From contig NC_133103.1 of assembly GCF_022965805.1 (NCBI RefSeq), positions 50,108,386 to 50,172,385 of the forward strand: a stretch of 64,000 bases of DNA. Reading direction: 5' to 3'. How positions within the stretch are numbered: position 1 is the stretch's first letter; every line of letters begins with the position of its first letter. This document shows, piece by piece, positions 32,817-45,181 of the stretch. The position numbers were made by a program, and so were the translations under genes. Origin of the DNA: Primulina eburnea. Lineage: Eukaryota > Streptophyta > Magnoliopsida > Lamiales > Gesneriaceae. A model generated the notes under the pieces. That model ran no database searches, was not told the DNA's origin, and saw only the letters and a program-made list of their open reading frames with translations.

Positions 32817-35800
32817 TCAAGTTAAATCTATCAAACCAAGAGAATTACGAAAGTAAGAAAACTTATTTTCTGGTAAGGGTTTCGTGAAGATATCTGCTGT
32901 TTGTTGATCAGTAGAAACATATTTCAGACGAATGTTCTTCTTCTGCACATGATCTCTAATAAAGTGATACCTGATGTGTATGTGCTTCGTTCTGGAATGA
33001 AGTACTGAATTTTGTGTGATTGCAATTGCACTGGTATTGTCACAGAATATAGGTGATTCGGAGGCTTGAATCCCATAGTCTCTTAACTGTTGTTGAATCC
33101 ACAGTATCTGAGAGCAGCAGCTTCCAGCAGCCAGATATTCTGCTTCTGCAGTAGATGTGGCTATGGAAGTCTGTTTCTTGCTAAACCAGGATATCAGCCT
33201 ATCACCAAGAAATTGACAAAAACCACTTGTGCTTTTCCGGTCTAGTTTGCAACCTGCATAATCAGCATCTGAATATCCAATAAGATTTAACGATGAATCA
33301 TTGGGATACCATAAGCCGACGTTTTGAGTTCCTTTCAAGTACTTCAAAATACGTTTAGCAGCAATATAATGAGATTGTTTGGGGTTAGATTGAAATCTAG
33401 CACAAATGCAAACAGCAAACATGATATCTGGTCTACTGGCAGTTAAATATAATAAGGAACCAATAAGACCTCGATACTGAGTTACCTCTACTGGAATACC
33501 ACTTTCATCTTTATCAAGCTTAATAGATGAGCTCATTGGAGTAGAAGCAGCAGAGCATGCTTCCATTCCGAACTTTTTCAGAAGCTCCTTGGTGTACTTA
33601 ACTTGATTTATAAAGATTCCAGTCTCTGATTGCTTAATCTGTAATCCTAGGAAGAATGTTAATTCTCCCATCATACTCATTTCAAATTTATCCTGCATCA
33701 ATTTTCCAAACTTTGCACATAATTTGGGGTTAGTTGACCCAAAAATAATATCATCAACATAGATCTGTACTAAAAGAATGTGCTTATCTTTGACTAAAGT
33801 AAATAAAGTTTTATCTACTGCTCCGATGGTAAAATCATGATCAATGAGAAATTGTGATAGAGTATCATACCAAGCTCTAGATGCCTGTTTTAGACCATAT
33901 AATGCTTTGTGTAATTTAAATACATGATGCGGAGAAAAGTGATCGATAAAACCTGGAGGTTGTTCGACGTACACTTCTTCTTGTAAAAGACCATTTAGAA
34001 AAGCACTTTTCACATCCATTTGATATACTTTGAAATTCTTGAAAGCATCAAAGGCTAAGAATATTTTGATTGCTTCGAGCCTTGCTACTGGTGCATAAGT
34101 CTCATCAAAGTCTATGCCTTCTTCTTGTCTGAAGCCTTGAGCTACCAATCTAGCTTTATTTCTCACCACTGTGCCTTTTTCATTGAGTTTGTTTCTGAAT
34201 ACCCACCGAGTTCCAATGACAGCTTGATGAGATGGTCTAGGTACTAGAAACCAAACATCATTACGTTTGAATTGATTCAGCTCTTCTTGCATGGCTTCAA
34301 TCCAACTAGGATCCAGAAGAGCTTCTTCAATCTTTTTTGGTTCATCCTGAGATATAAAAGCAGCATGCATGTATTCATTAAGCATTTTCCTTCTGGTTCT
34401 CAACGGCGCTGCTGGATTACCAATAACCAAAGATGGAGGATGAGATTTTCTCTAGATAAACGGATTTGAATGGGTATCTTCCTGATTTGTTATGTTAAGA
34501 TTGTCTTCTACAGAACCAGTAGTAGGTTCTTGAACATCTTCTGCTGGTATTGGTAGATCCAAGTTCTGTACTTCTCGTTCCACTATTGGTGTGTCTGGTT
34601 CTGGATTTTGAAGATTCTTGGTATTTGCTTCTACATCATCTTCACTGTCGATTTCCAAGTGAATCCTGTCTAACCTGTTACTTAAATCAGATATGTTAGA
34701 AATTTCAGCACTGCTGTCTTCATCGAAGACAACATGAATCGATTCTTCAACATTAAGAGTTCTATTGTTGAAGATCCTAAAAGCTCTGCTTACAGCAGAG
34801 TAACCAAGAAATATTCCAGCATCTGATTTTGAGTCAAATGCCGTAATACAAAACATTTGCAACCAAACACATGAAAATAAGATACATTGGGCTTCTTCCC
34901 TTTCCATATTTCATACGGAGTCTGGTTGTGTCTCTTGTTGACCATAGGTCTGTTTTGCGTGTAACAAGCAGTATTGATAGCTTCAGCCCAGAAGCACTGA
35001 GAAATGTTTGCATCTGCTAGCATTGTTCTAGCTGCTTCTTTTAGAGTTCTATTTCTCCTCTCAGCTACTCCATTTTGTTGAGGAGTTCTGGCAGCTGAAT
35101 ATTCATGATGAATCCCCTGCTCATTCAAATATAACTCAAGGTACTTGTTAGTGAATTCAGTGCCCCGATCACTTCTGATTTTAATGATGGTAGAAGATTT
35201 TTCATTTTGAATCCTTTTCAGAAGCTTGATCAAGAGACTACTGGTTTGATCTTTTCCTGCGAGAAAGATTATCCAAGTGAATATAGAAAAATCATCAATA
35301 ACAACAAGAGTATATTTCATTCCCCCTAAGCTCATGATGGGGATAGGACCAAATAGATCCATATGCAGTAGTTCCAGACATATTGAAGTTGATTTGCTAT
35401 CTTTGGTCTTGAAACTGGATCTTATCTGTTTCCCAAGCTGACAAGCAGAACAAACATGATTTTTAACGAAATTAATGTCAGGTAATCCATCAACTATATT
35501 TTGCTTCTTGAGATAATTGATTGACTTGAAATTCAGATGATTCAATTTCTTGTGCCATAGCCAGTGTTTATTGCTAAGTGAAGCAACTAAGCATGTAGGA
35601 GTATTGACATGATTTGAGTTCCAAGAGACTCTGTAAGTATTGCCTTCTCTCTTTCCGGTTAACACTGTGGTTTCAGTAGAATCTCTAACTATACATGAAT
35701 GCTTTTGAAAAGTCACAGAATACCCATTATCACATAGTTGACTAATGCTGATTAGATTGTAACAAAGATTTTCAACTAATAACACATCGTTAATAGTTAT

Positions 35801-35995
35801 ATTACCATGGATAATCTTACCCTTACCCATGGTTTTACCTTTTGAGTTGTCTCCAAAAGTTATCTTTGGTCCAGTACAGCTTACTATCTCGGAAAGTAGG
35901 TTTCTTTGTCCAATCATGTGTCTGGAACATCCACTGTCCAGATACCATGTAGAGTTACTGATTTCTGCTTCCTTCTGCTGTTCCTGCAAACACAA
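32817..35995 (-). pseudogene. SIRE-like pol: protease end, integrase, RT, RNase H
   Basis: From 35995 a GAG-pre-integrase region (WYLDSGCSRHM near 35940) leads into an integrase core. It has a zinc-binding HxxxH/CxxC region (about 35560-35440), the first catalytic Asp in HMDLFG near 35370, and TPQQNGVAERRN near 35090-35055. A frameshift near 34850 moves the frame to the 34907-34452 segment. That ends at an in-frame TAG (34454-34452), after which the same frame runs to 32817. RT carries [10 protein letters not shown] (about 33760-33735) and RNase H the SDADYAG and AEAEYLA motifs. The last 537-codon stretch is fully open. One frameshift and one stop separate it from a working pol. Confidence 0.93.
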
Positions 35996-36018
35996 ATTTT
36001 AGTATCTGGTACCCAAAT

Positions 36019-37275
36019 CTATTTGGGTCCAAGCCTTATCAGTCCTTTGGGAACCCACATTTGTACAATTCTTGGTGACTTTGTACTTCGGGTATCCAAA
36101 GATGTGTGTGCAACAGAAGGTCTGTTATTTCTAACAGTATGCATACCGAAATGTTGTTCTTCCCTTCTGTTTTTGTTTTCCAGTCTGTATCTCTTCTGAA
36201 CAGGTTTAGAGTTGTAGTACTGGTAGTTTTTAACCTTCATAGGATGTTGTCTTCCAGAGTTGAATTCTTTTCTGAATCTAGAACTCTGGTCAACTTTTTC
36301 CTTAGGTTTAACGTAACCCAGACCATAGTGCATTCTTCTGTTCGTCAGATTTACATTCCTTTCAACTGAAGCAGTAGGTACTTCTGGTTCCTGTACCACA
36401 CTGGATTTCACAAAGTGAATGTATTTCCCTTTGCACATATCCAGTGTTGGCTTAGTATTCGTTTCAGAAGTGCCTTCATTATTACAAAAACCGAGACCAC
36501 TCCTATCTCCTGACTGTTTTTGTAATTCTTGCATCTTTTCCAATGAAACAGAAGACTTGTTCCAAGCATTTACCAGTAGCGACAACTTCTGGTTTTCAGA
36601 AAGCACCTTCTGGTAATCTGCTTTGGCTCTTTCATTCTCAGTTATTAATTTACTCATCTTAACTTGTAAATCATTGCAGCTGTCTACTTGCAAGCAAGTT
36701 TACTTACTGTTCTGAATCTTTAAGTTCTGATTTTCAATCTTAACTTCTTCAAACGATTGAGAAAGTCTGGAATACTCTTTTACCATTTCATGCAGTGCAT
36801 CAATCAAGTCATTTCGTGTAAATTCATTAGAGTCAAAATCAAATACCTCTCCAGATGTCGAGGTTGAGTCATTGTCTGCCATTAGACATTTGACTTCTTC
36901 TGCATCACTGTCACTGGAATGACTTTCTTAGTCAGATGACTCAGAACTAGAGTCCGCCCACTTAGATTTGCTTTCTTCGGCAATCATCGCTTTTCGATCT
37001 CTTCTGGACTTTTTGTCATTCCTCTTGTGATCCTTTCTCTTTTGGTCATCCTTCTTTGGTTTAGGACAATCAACAATGAAGTGACCTATCTTTCCACAGT
37101 TGAAGCATCCCATATCACCAGATGGTGAATCTTTCTTGAAATTGCGATTGGGACCCTGATAGTTTCGATGGTTCTTCTTCATGAACCTGGAGAATTTCTT
37201 TACAAATAAGGACATAGCATCACTACTGATTTGTTCAGCAGTCTTTTCCATTGTATTGTCAATGATCACAGCAGG
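36019..37275 (-). pseudogene. SIRE-like gag, 3' part, after the nested insertion
   Basis: One frame holds a CCHC zinc knuckle (CFNCGKIGHFIVDC near 37110-37070), then Lys/Arg/Asp-rich and coiled-coil-like stretches. Stops at 36930-36928 and 36702-36700 interrupt it, and a TAG near 36021-36019 ends it. The next pol segment is in another frame. In SIRE elements gag and pol are usually separated by a stop, so the last break may be partly normal. The two earlier stops are damage. The 5' part of gag lies at 44376-45135. Confidence 0.88.
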
Positions 37276-37280
37276 TAATG

Positions 37281-40182
37281 TATAACGCCCCGAAAATTTT
37301 AAGGTCCACGCAAACCATGTGCATGCAATTATTAAATTCTTTTGTATTTTTAATTAAATGTTTTAATTGCATGAATTATTTATGTGGTGCATTTTGACAT
37401 GTTTAAAATATAATTTCTGCATGGTTGCATTAAACTGTATTTTTAAAAGGATATTCAGGTGACGATCGAGAAACGGAGACCAAAGGCTGAAAAATGTAAA
37501 ATGTTTTATTAAATAATTAATTTTAATTATTTAATATAAGGGTGATGGTTTTCTCATATTTTTTTTTTTTAAAACAAGGAATTTTGAGGTGAATTTGCAC
37601 GCCGAGATTTATTTTTATCGGTGTTGGATTTTAACTAAAATTTGATCTTTTAAGCAGTCCGGCTATTTAATTCACTAATTATTTTTAAGAAAACATTTTT
37701 TAAATTTAAGCCTAACTTGCACTAATGAGCTTAATTAGAATTTATTAGGCCTTGAGTTTAACTAATAAGTTGATTAGCATATAAAACTCACGTTAACCCT
37801 AAGCTTCCTCAAACCTCACGCCGCCCAAAGTTTTAAAAAAGAAAAAAAAACCTCCCTCGGCGCTGAAGCTCTCGGCCGTGAGGGTAGCAGCTTTTCCTTC
37901 AAAAGTTTTAAGGGAAGCTAGCCTCGGTTCTCTCCGTTCTTCGTCGTCATCGGTATTTCGTGCGTTTACGACGCAAAGGCACGCCTATATCTTCCTTTGC
38001 TCATCCATTACATAATAATATCGATTCAAATTCTGTGTGTACAAAGATCTTGAAGTTTTATTTTCAGAAATTCATTTTTCTCATGAACATGCTATGAACT
38101 AATGATTTTTGTGTACCAAACCATCTCTTGATTGTGTTTAGGGACTGCCATGATGCCATATGATGTTTAGGTAAAGGTTTCAAGGAAAACAAAGACACAC
38201 ACAACCACTCACCATCGAATGAAATCAAAATGGATTAAGGAAACAAAAGTTGAGCGCTGCGGTCATGGCTTTCACGTTCGGGTTGCACGGTTTTAGGGTG
38301 AGGCTTGGATTTGGCTTGGGCCGAGACATAGCCAGGGATGTCATGAGTCGGGGTGAGAGTCCTAGCCATGCTAGGACTCGAACCAAGGGCTCGGGAAAGA
38401 GTCCTAGCGCGGCTAGGACTCCACCCGAGAGCCCTGCACAGATTTGTGCAGGGTTCGCGCCACTCTCAGGAGATGGTGGCTTGTTGCATGGGGCACGGGC
38501 TGGGCTAGGAAGGTTCACTAGGGTCCTAATCAAGTGTCCATGGGTTGTGTTCGGTCAGTATAGCGTTGGATGGGGTCACACGATCACACACACAGATTTC
38601 ATGCACTTTGAACTCACGGCCAGTTCATGGGGGGAGACTTGGGCAGCTCGTTTTTGGCTTTTTGGGTGGTTCCTTGTCAAACATAGTGTCCAGTAGGCTA
38701 AATTTACATGTTAGGCACCTTTTGGCTCGATATGGTTCGGGACAAACTCGATGAAATCGAGAGTTGGCTCGGGGTCGAAGTTTAGGTGTCAAAGTGAGTC
38801 TCAAAACAAAGTGGAATTGAAAAACGACTCACGGGGGGGCGAGTCGTGATCCATAAGGGATAAAATAATATAAAAAGACTAAATTTAGAATTTAGGAATT
38901 TTATATTAAAGTTTGGTATTTTTTCGGGACTAAAACACCGTCAAAACAATTATTTGAAGATAAATGAAAAAGTCTAATTTTTAAGCTTAGTAAAATTACG
39001 AAATAATTCATGTAAGCTTAAATAATTATTTGGGACATGTTAGGGTCAAGAAATCAAGAAAAAAGTCAGAAACGTAAAATGTCACGATTAGGGGTAAAAC
39101 GGTCTTTTTACACCTAAAAAGTTGTAGCGGTCATGGCAGTGCCCTAAATGCTGTTGTTATGATATTATGTTCATTGTTAAATGCTTATGAAATGTTCATG
39201 ATTTATTTATGATTTATTTTAAATGTCCATGAAATTTTATGATTAAAATTGACATTTAAAATACATGGTGCATGCTTGGTTTCAAAAGAAAATATATTCA
39301 TGCATGATTTTATGAGGTGATGAAAACATGAAAACATTGATGAAAGTGAAGTAATTGTGACTATGAGGATTTGAGGATTTGAGGTTATGATCAAGAATAG
39401 GCCAAGGCTCAGTTGATGATCCTGTGTCGCTGATGTCCCCGCCGCCCAGTACTGTGGTTTCATGTAGATGGTATCATCGTCATGTCATGTCACGTCAAGA
39501 AAGTCACAATTAACGATCTGAATTCAATCAAGGAAAAGATAAAGTTATGATCATGAAAAGAATCACGTCATGCTATTATGTCATGTTATCATGTTATGTT
39601 ATGATCAAGGAAAAGGTAAAGGTTCAGGTTCATGTTATGCATTTCATGAAAATATTTACGAAAATGTTCATGCTCAAGTTTATGCATTTTCATGAAATGA
39701 TATTTTAAGTACAAGTATTTTCACTGTTGCATGTGATTTTATATCTATTACTCGTTACAAAGTTTTGGTGTGTTGAGTCTTTAGACTCACTAGGTGTGAT
39801 GGATGCAGGTGAGGTTGAGGGAGGGCTTGACACATGAGATGACTGGACTGAAGGTGCACACAACCCGAGGACCAGCGCTTCTACTGTTTTTCCGCACTCA
39901 TGATTATGGAATATGATTTCACGTTAAAAGATTTTTAAAACCATTTATTTATGCTTTAGAGTGGTTTTGGGGAGGAAAATACGTTTCACGATTATTGCTT
40001 TCTAGGTTTGGTAACTCATGCGATTATTTTATTTTATGACGTTAGCAATTGATTTTTAAATGCTAGCGAATGTTCTAGATCATGCACAAAAATATTTTAT
40101 TAAAATATTTTTATGTTTGACCGAAATTTAAAAAAAAAAAAAAATCTAGTGCATTTTAAACAAAAGAACACGGGACGTTTCA
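37281..40182 (+). repeat. left LTR of the nested non-autonomous gypsy element
   Basis: It is 2902 bp long and nearly identical to 41464-44370. It belongs to the same LTR family as 9279-10605 and the outer LTR of 50378-63487, sharing the start, a GGxCTGCCA motif, a CCGAGGACC/TTTTTCCGCA block and the ACGTTTCA end. It includes three perfect hairpins near 38357-38453 and a TCATG repeat near 39480. A 148-codon open frame (38250-38696) is present in both LTRs but has no recognised domain. Confidence 0.93.
38357..38453. repeat. cluster of three perfect short hairpins in the left LTR
   Basis: Stem 1 is GAGTCCTAGC (38357-38366) with GCTAGGACTC (38370-38379), 3-nt loop. Stem 2 is the same 10-bp arm (38399-38408 with 38412-38421), 3-nt loop. 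Stem 3 is CCCTGCACA (38432-38440) with TGTGCAGGG (38445-38453), 4-nt loop. A GGCTCGGG/CCCGAG pair outside stem 2 can extend it. Confidence 0.92.
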
Positions 40183-41463
40183 GTTGGTATCAGAGCCAAT
40201 GGTTCTGTAAAGGGTTGTGCCACCATCAGTGCCGGGAAGATCAGTCGTCAAGCCTCAAAGTTGTAAGTTTAAATGCTTATTATGATTTTATGATGTTACC
40301 TACACGTTTACATGATCTATATGTTTGAGCTACATGTGCATACACGTTTTGAAGTGAATGACGTTGGTGTTTAAGGTTGCATGGTAAACGATTTTCTTCC
40401 TGCATAGTTGCATGACTTTGTTATGCTAAAAGATTATATGCTTCATGATTTTTATACGTGTTACGTTGCGGAATAAGAAATTATTTTATTTCAACGCATG
40501 TGGGATTTGTGGTGGAATTGGACTACGTTGATTTTTGGATTTTAGTATTGACATTATACTTTTTGGTCATAAGTTAATCGTGAATATTATGAATGCTTTG
40601 GGGACACGTAGATTTTTTTTTTAAGAAAATATTTATGAATCATGGTTACTAGTCGAATAAACTTTTGGGAATTACTCATGAGAAATAGTGATTTGAGGAT
40701 TTGCAATGACTTGAAAATAAGAAAATGTATAAATTGGAATTTTAAGTTTTGATGAGAGGTAAAATTTGTTATAGTCATTGATTTTTGGGTAAATAAGTTT
40801 AAATTTATTGAAATTATGTTATGGGAAACCGGTAGAAAGAAATTAAAAACGCCTAAATTTATGGGTTAATCATAGGATTTTCGAAAATTAAGGACCAATT
40901 AGGATGATTTTTGAGGAAATTAAGAATTGATTTTGCAAATTTTACGGAATTTGGGGACTAGCTTAGCAATAAGCAATACTTGAATGGGTTACCTGATAAG
41001 AATTGAGTTGATTTAGACTTTTAAAAATATTTAAAACCTTGGGTTATCCGGGTTTTAGTATTATAAGAAATTTTAATCAAGTATTAGCGGATGCGTTTGG
41101 GATTTTAAGATTTAAATTTGATAAGTTGATGAATATTTTGGTATAAAATAAGAAAGTAATATACGATAAGTATGGCCATCCATCTTTTAACTTTGGGAAT
41201 TTTAAGAGAAATTGAAATTCGAGGTTAAAATAGTAACATCACTAAGTCATTGTGGGTCTTTTAAGTTACGATTTGAAAATAAGAATTTAGAAGGTAAAAT
41301 TAATTGGGACCTAGTAGACGTAAGGACTTTTTAGAACATAAGTTTTATCAGAGTAGCGCAGTGGAAGCGTGGAATTTTTTTGGATACTAGAATTAAGTCT
41401 AAACTTTGGGTTATTAATGATAAACGAATTTCGAGGACGAAATTCAATTTAAGGGGGGAAGAT
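40183..41463 (+). other. internal region of the nested element: primer site, spacer, polypurine tract
   Basis: It starts GTTGGTATCAGAGCC (primer site) and ends AAGGGGGGAAGAT (polypurine tract). The middle is AT-rich, with no open frame of note and no gag, protease, RT or integrase signature. Only the last 40 bp (CGAGGACGAAATTC) recall a gypsy pol terminus. Confidence 0.85.
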
Positions 41464-44370
41464 TGTAACGCCCCGAAAGTTTTAAGGTCCACGCAAACCA
41501 TGTGCATGCAATTATTAAATTCTTTTGTATTTTTAATTAAATGTTTTAATTGCATGAATTATTTATGTGGTGCAATTTGACATGTTTAAAATATAACTTC
41601 TGCATGGTTGCATTAAACTGTATTTTTAAAAGGATATTCAGGTGACGATCGAGGAACGGAGACCAAAGGCTGAAAAATGTAAAATGTTTTATTAAATAAT
41701 TAATTTTAATTATTTAATATAAGGGTGATGGTTTTCTCATATTTTTTTTTTTAAAACAAGGAATTTTGAGGTGAATTTGCACGCCGAGATTTATTTTTAT
41801 CGGTGTTGGATTTTAACTAAAATTCGATCTTTTAAGCAGTCCGGCTATTTAATTCACTAATTATTTTTATGAAAACATTTTTTTAATTTAAGCCTAACTT
41901 GCACTAATGGGCTTAATTAGAATTTATTGGGCCTTGAGTTTAACTAATAAGTTGATTAGCATATAAAACTCACGTTAACCCCAAGCTTCCTCAAACCTCA
42001 CGCCGCCCAAAGTTTTAAAAAAGAAAAAAAAACCTCCCTCGGCGCTGAAGCTCTCGGCCGTGAGGGTAGCAGCTTTTCCTTCAAAAGTTTTAAGGGAAGC
42101 TAGCCTCGGTTCTCTCCGTTCTTCGTCGCCATCGGTATTTCGTGCGTTTACGACGCAAAGGCACGCCTATATCTTCCTTTGCTCATCCATTACATCATAA
42201 TATCGATTCAAATTTTGTGTGTACTAAGATCTTGAAGTTTTAGTTTCAGAAATTTGTTTTTCTCATGAACATGCTATGAACTAATGATTTTTGTGTACCA
42301 AACCATGTCTTGATTGTGTTTAGGGACTGCCATGATGCCATATGATGTTTAGGTAAAGGTTTCAAGGAAAACAAAGACACACACAACCACTCACCATCGA
42401 ATGAAATCAAAATGGATTAAGGAAACAAAAGTTGAGCGCTGCTGTCATGGCTTCCACGTTCGGGTTGCACGGTTTTAGGGTGAGGCTTGGATTTGGCTTG
42501 GGCCGAGACATAGCCAGGGATGTCATGAGTCGGGGTGAGAGTCCTAGCCATGCTAGGACTCGAACCAAGGGCTCGGGAAAGAGTCCTAGCGCGGCTAGGA
42601 CTCCACCCGAGAGCCCTGCACAGATTTGTGCAGGGTTCGCGCCACTCTCAGGAGATGGTGGCTCGTTGCATGGGGCACGGGCTGGGCTAGGAAGGTTCAC
42701 TAGGGTCCTAATCAAGTGTCCATGGGTTGGGTTCGGTCAGTATAGCGTTGGATGGGGTCACACGATCACACACACAGATTTCATGCACTTTGAACTCACG
42801 GCCAGTTCATGGGGGGAGACTTGGGCAGCTCGTTTTTGGCTTTTTGGGTGGTTCCTTGTCAAACATAGTGTCCAGTAGGCTAAATTTACATGTTAGGCAC
42901 CTTTTGGCTCGATATGGTTCGGGACGAACTCGATGAAATCGAGAGTTGGCTCGGGGTCGAAGTTTAGGTGTCAAAGTGAGTCTCAAAACAAAGTGGAATT
43001 GAAAAACGACTCACGGGGGGGCGAGTCGTGATACATAAGGGATAAAATAATATAAAAAGACTAAATTTAGAATTTAGGAATTTTATATTAAAGTTTGGTA
43101 TTTTTTCGGGACTGAAACACCGTCAAAACAATTATTTGAAGATAAATGAAAAAGTCTAATTTTTAAGCTTATTAAAATTACGAAATAATTCATGTAAGCT
43201 TAAATAATTATTTGGGACATGTTAGGGTCAAGAAATCAAAAAAAAAGTCAGAAACGTAAAATGTCACGATTAGGGGTAAAACGGTCTTTTTACACCTAAA
43301 AAGTTGTAGCGGTCATGGCAGTGCCCTAAATGCTGTTGTTATGATATTATGTTCATTGTTAAATGCTTATGAAATGTTCATGATTTATTTATGATTTATT
43401 TTAAATGTCCATGAAATTTTATGATTAAAATTGACATTTAAAATACATGGTGCATGCTTGGTTTCAAAAGAAAATATATTCATGCATGATTTTATGAGGT
43501 GATGAAAACATGAAAACATTGATGAAAGTGAAGTAATTGTGACTATGAGGATTTGAGGATTTGAGGTTATGATCAAGAATAGGCCAAGGCTCAGTTGACG
43601 ATCCTGTGTCGCTGATGTCCCCGCCGCCCAGTACTGTGGTTTCATGTAGATGGTACCATCGTCATGTCATGTCATGTCATGTCATGTCACGCCAAGAAAG
43701 TCACAATTAACGATCTGAATTCAATCAAGGAAAAGATAAAGTTATGATCATGAAAAGAATCACGTCATGCTATTATGTCATGTTATCATGTTATGTTATG
43801 ATCAAGGAAAAGGTAAAGGTTCAGGTTCATGTTATGCATTTCATGAAAATAATTATGAAAATGTTAATGCTCAAGTTTATGCATTTTCATGAAATGATAT
43901 TTTAAGTACAAGTATTTTCACTGTTGCATGTGATTTTATATCTATTACTCGTTACAAAGTTTTGGAGTGTTGAGTCTTTAGACTCACTAGGTGTGATGGA
44001 TGCAGGTGAGGTTGAGGGAGGGCTCGACACATGAGATGACTGGACTGAAGGTGCACACAACCCGAGGACCAGCGCTTCTACTGTTTTTCCGCACTCATGA
44101 TTATGGAATATGATTTCACGTTAAAAGATTTTTAAAACCATTTATTTATGCTTTAGAGTGGTTTTGGGGAGGAAAATACGTTTCATGATTATTGCTTTCT
44201 AGGTTTGGTAACTCATGCGATTATTTTATTTTATGACGTTAGCAATTGATTTTTAAATGCTAGCTAGCGAATGTTCTAGATCATGCACAAAAATATTTTT
44301 ATGTTTGACCGAAATTTTTTAAAAAAAAAAAATCTAGTGCATTTTAAACAAAAGAACACGGGATGTTTCA
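41464..44370 (+). repeat. right LTR of the nested non-autonomous gypsy element
   Basis: It is 2907 bp long, starts TGTAACGCCCC and ends GGGATGTTTCA. Compared with the left LTR there are scattered substitutions, three more TCATG units near 43660-43690, and an indel in the A-rich stretch near the 3' end. The hairpin cluster is kept at 42539-42635. Confidence 0.94.
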
Positions 44371-44375
44371 TAATG

Positions 44376-45135
44376 CCTGAGGTACAACTGCAGCAGCAGT
44401 AGAAGAGGTAGAGGCAGTAGCAGTAAAAGCAGTAGCAGTAGCAGCAAGAGCCTTGGTGGGTAGGCTTGAAGGCTCTTCTCCACTTCTCACTTCCAATTCG
44501 AACTCGTAGGCCTTTAGATCAGCAAATAAGTCGTGCAGTTCCAATTTGTTCAAGTCTTTGGACACTCTCATAGCCATTGCTTTAACATCCCATTCTCTGG
44601 GTAAGGCTCTCATCACCTTGAGGGCTATTTCTCTGTTGTTATGCTCTTTACCCAGAGCAGCTAGCTCATTGACCAAGCTACTGAATCTTTCATCAAACTC
44701 ATTTAGAGTTTCACCAGCTCTCATTTTCAGATTTTCAAACTTCTGCATTGCTACAGACAGTTTATTTTCTTTCGTTTGCTCATTTCCTTCACATATCTGG
44801 ATGAGCTTTTCCCAAATATCCTTTGCAGTAGAACGCATTATAATCTTGCTGAAAGTGTTCTTGTCGAGAGTTTTATACAATATATCCTTCGCCACATTAT
44901 CAAGATTGGCCTTTTTCTTATCTTCACTGGACCATTCACTTCTTGATTTTTCGACCATCTGTGGTGCATCGTCAGTAACAGCAACAGCTGTGTTAGGATT
45001 TAAGATTTTCAGTGGACCATCTGTGATGACATACCACATGTCATCATCTTGTGCTGCAAGATGAGCTTGCATTCTTATCTTCCAGTCGTCAAAATCTTCC
45101 TTGGAGAACATAGGGATCTTGCTGAAGTGTGCCAT
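44376..45135 (-). pseudogene. SIRE-like gag, 5' part
   Basis: The frame is open from 45180, but the likely start is the second Met (45135, MAHFSKIPMF), because the first lies in the primer-binding site. The product has a Copia gag (UBN2-like) core: FDDWKIRMQAHL early, then AKDIWEKLIQICEG and LNEFDERFSSLVNEL. It is cut near residue 253 by the nested element, and the zinc-knuckle half lies at 36019-37275. Gag would form the particle shell and bind element RNA. Confidence 0.92.
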
Positions 45136-45167
45136 TTTTTGTAGTTTTTCACAAACAAGAATAACCT

Positions 45168-45179
45168 GCTCTGATACCA
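45168..45179 (-). other. primer-binding site of the SIRE-like element (initiator tRNA-Met)
   Basis: GCTCTGATACCA on the plus strand is TGGTATCAGAGC on the element strand. It lies two bases inside the LTR end, the standard Copia primer position. Confidence 0.93.
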
Positions 45180-45181
45180 AT

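Larger units (their letters stand above)
37281..44370 (+). mobile_element. non-autonomous gypsy LTR element (LARD-like) nested in the SIRE-like gag
   Basis: Two very long LTRs (37281-40182 and 41464-44370) flank a 1281-bp interior with a tRNA-Met primer site (TGGTATCAGAGCC at 40185-40197) and a polypurine tract (AAGGGGGGAAGAT at 41451-41463). A TAATG target duplication (37276-37280 and 44371-44375) is perfect, and gag resumes after it. The left LTR starts TATAACG where the right has TGTAACG. The interior has no gag or pol, only a CGAGGACGAAATTC relic of a gypsy pol 3' end. By eye the LTRs differ by about 2 percent. Transposition would need enzymes from another element, probably a Tekay-like gypsy. 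Confidence 0.94.

Noticed and set aside
44546..45064. 172-codon plus-strand frame antisense to gag
   Set aside because: A mirror frame of the intact gag coding region with no signals of its own, unlike the unit at 32170-32701.
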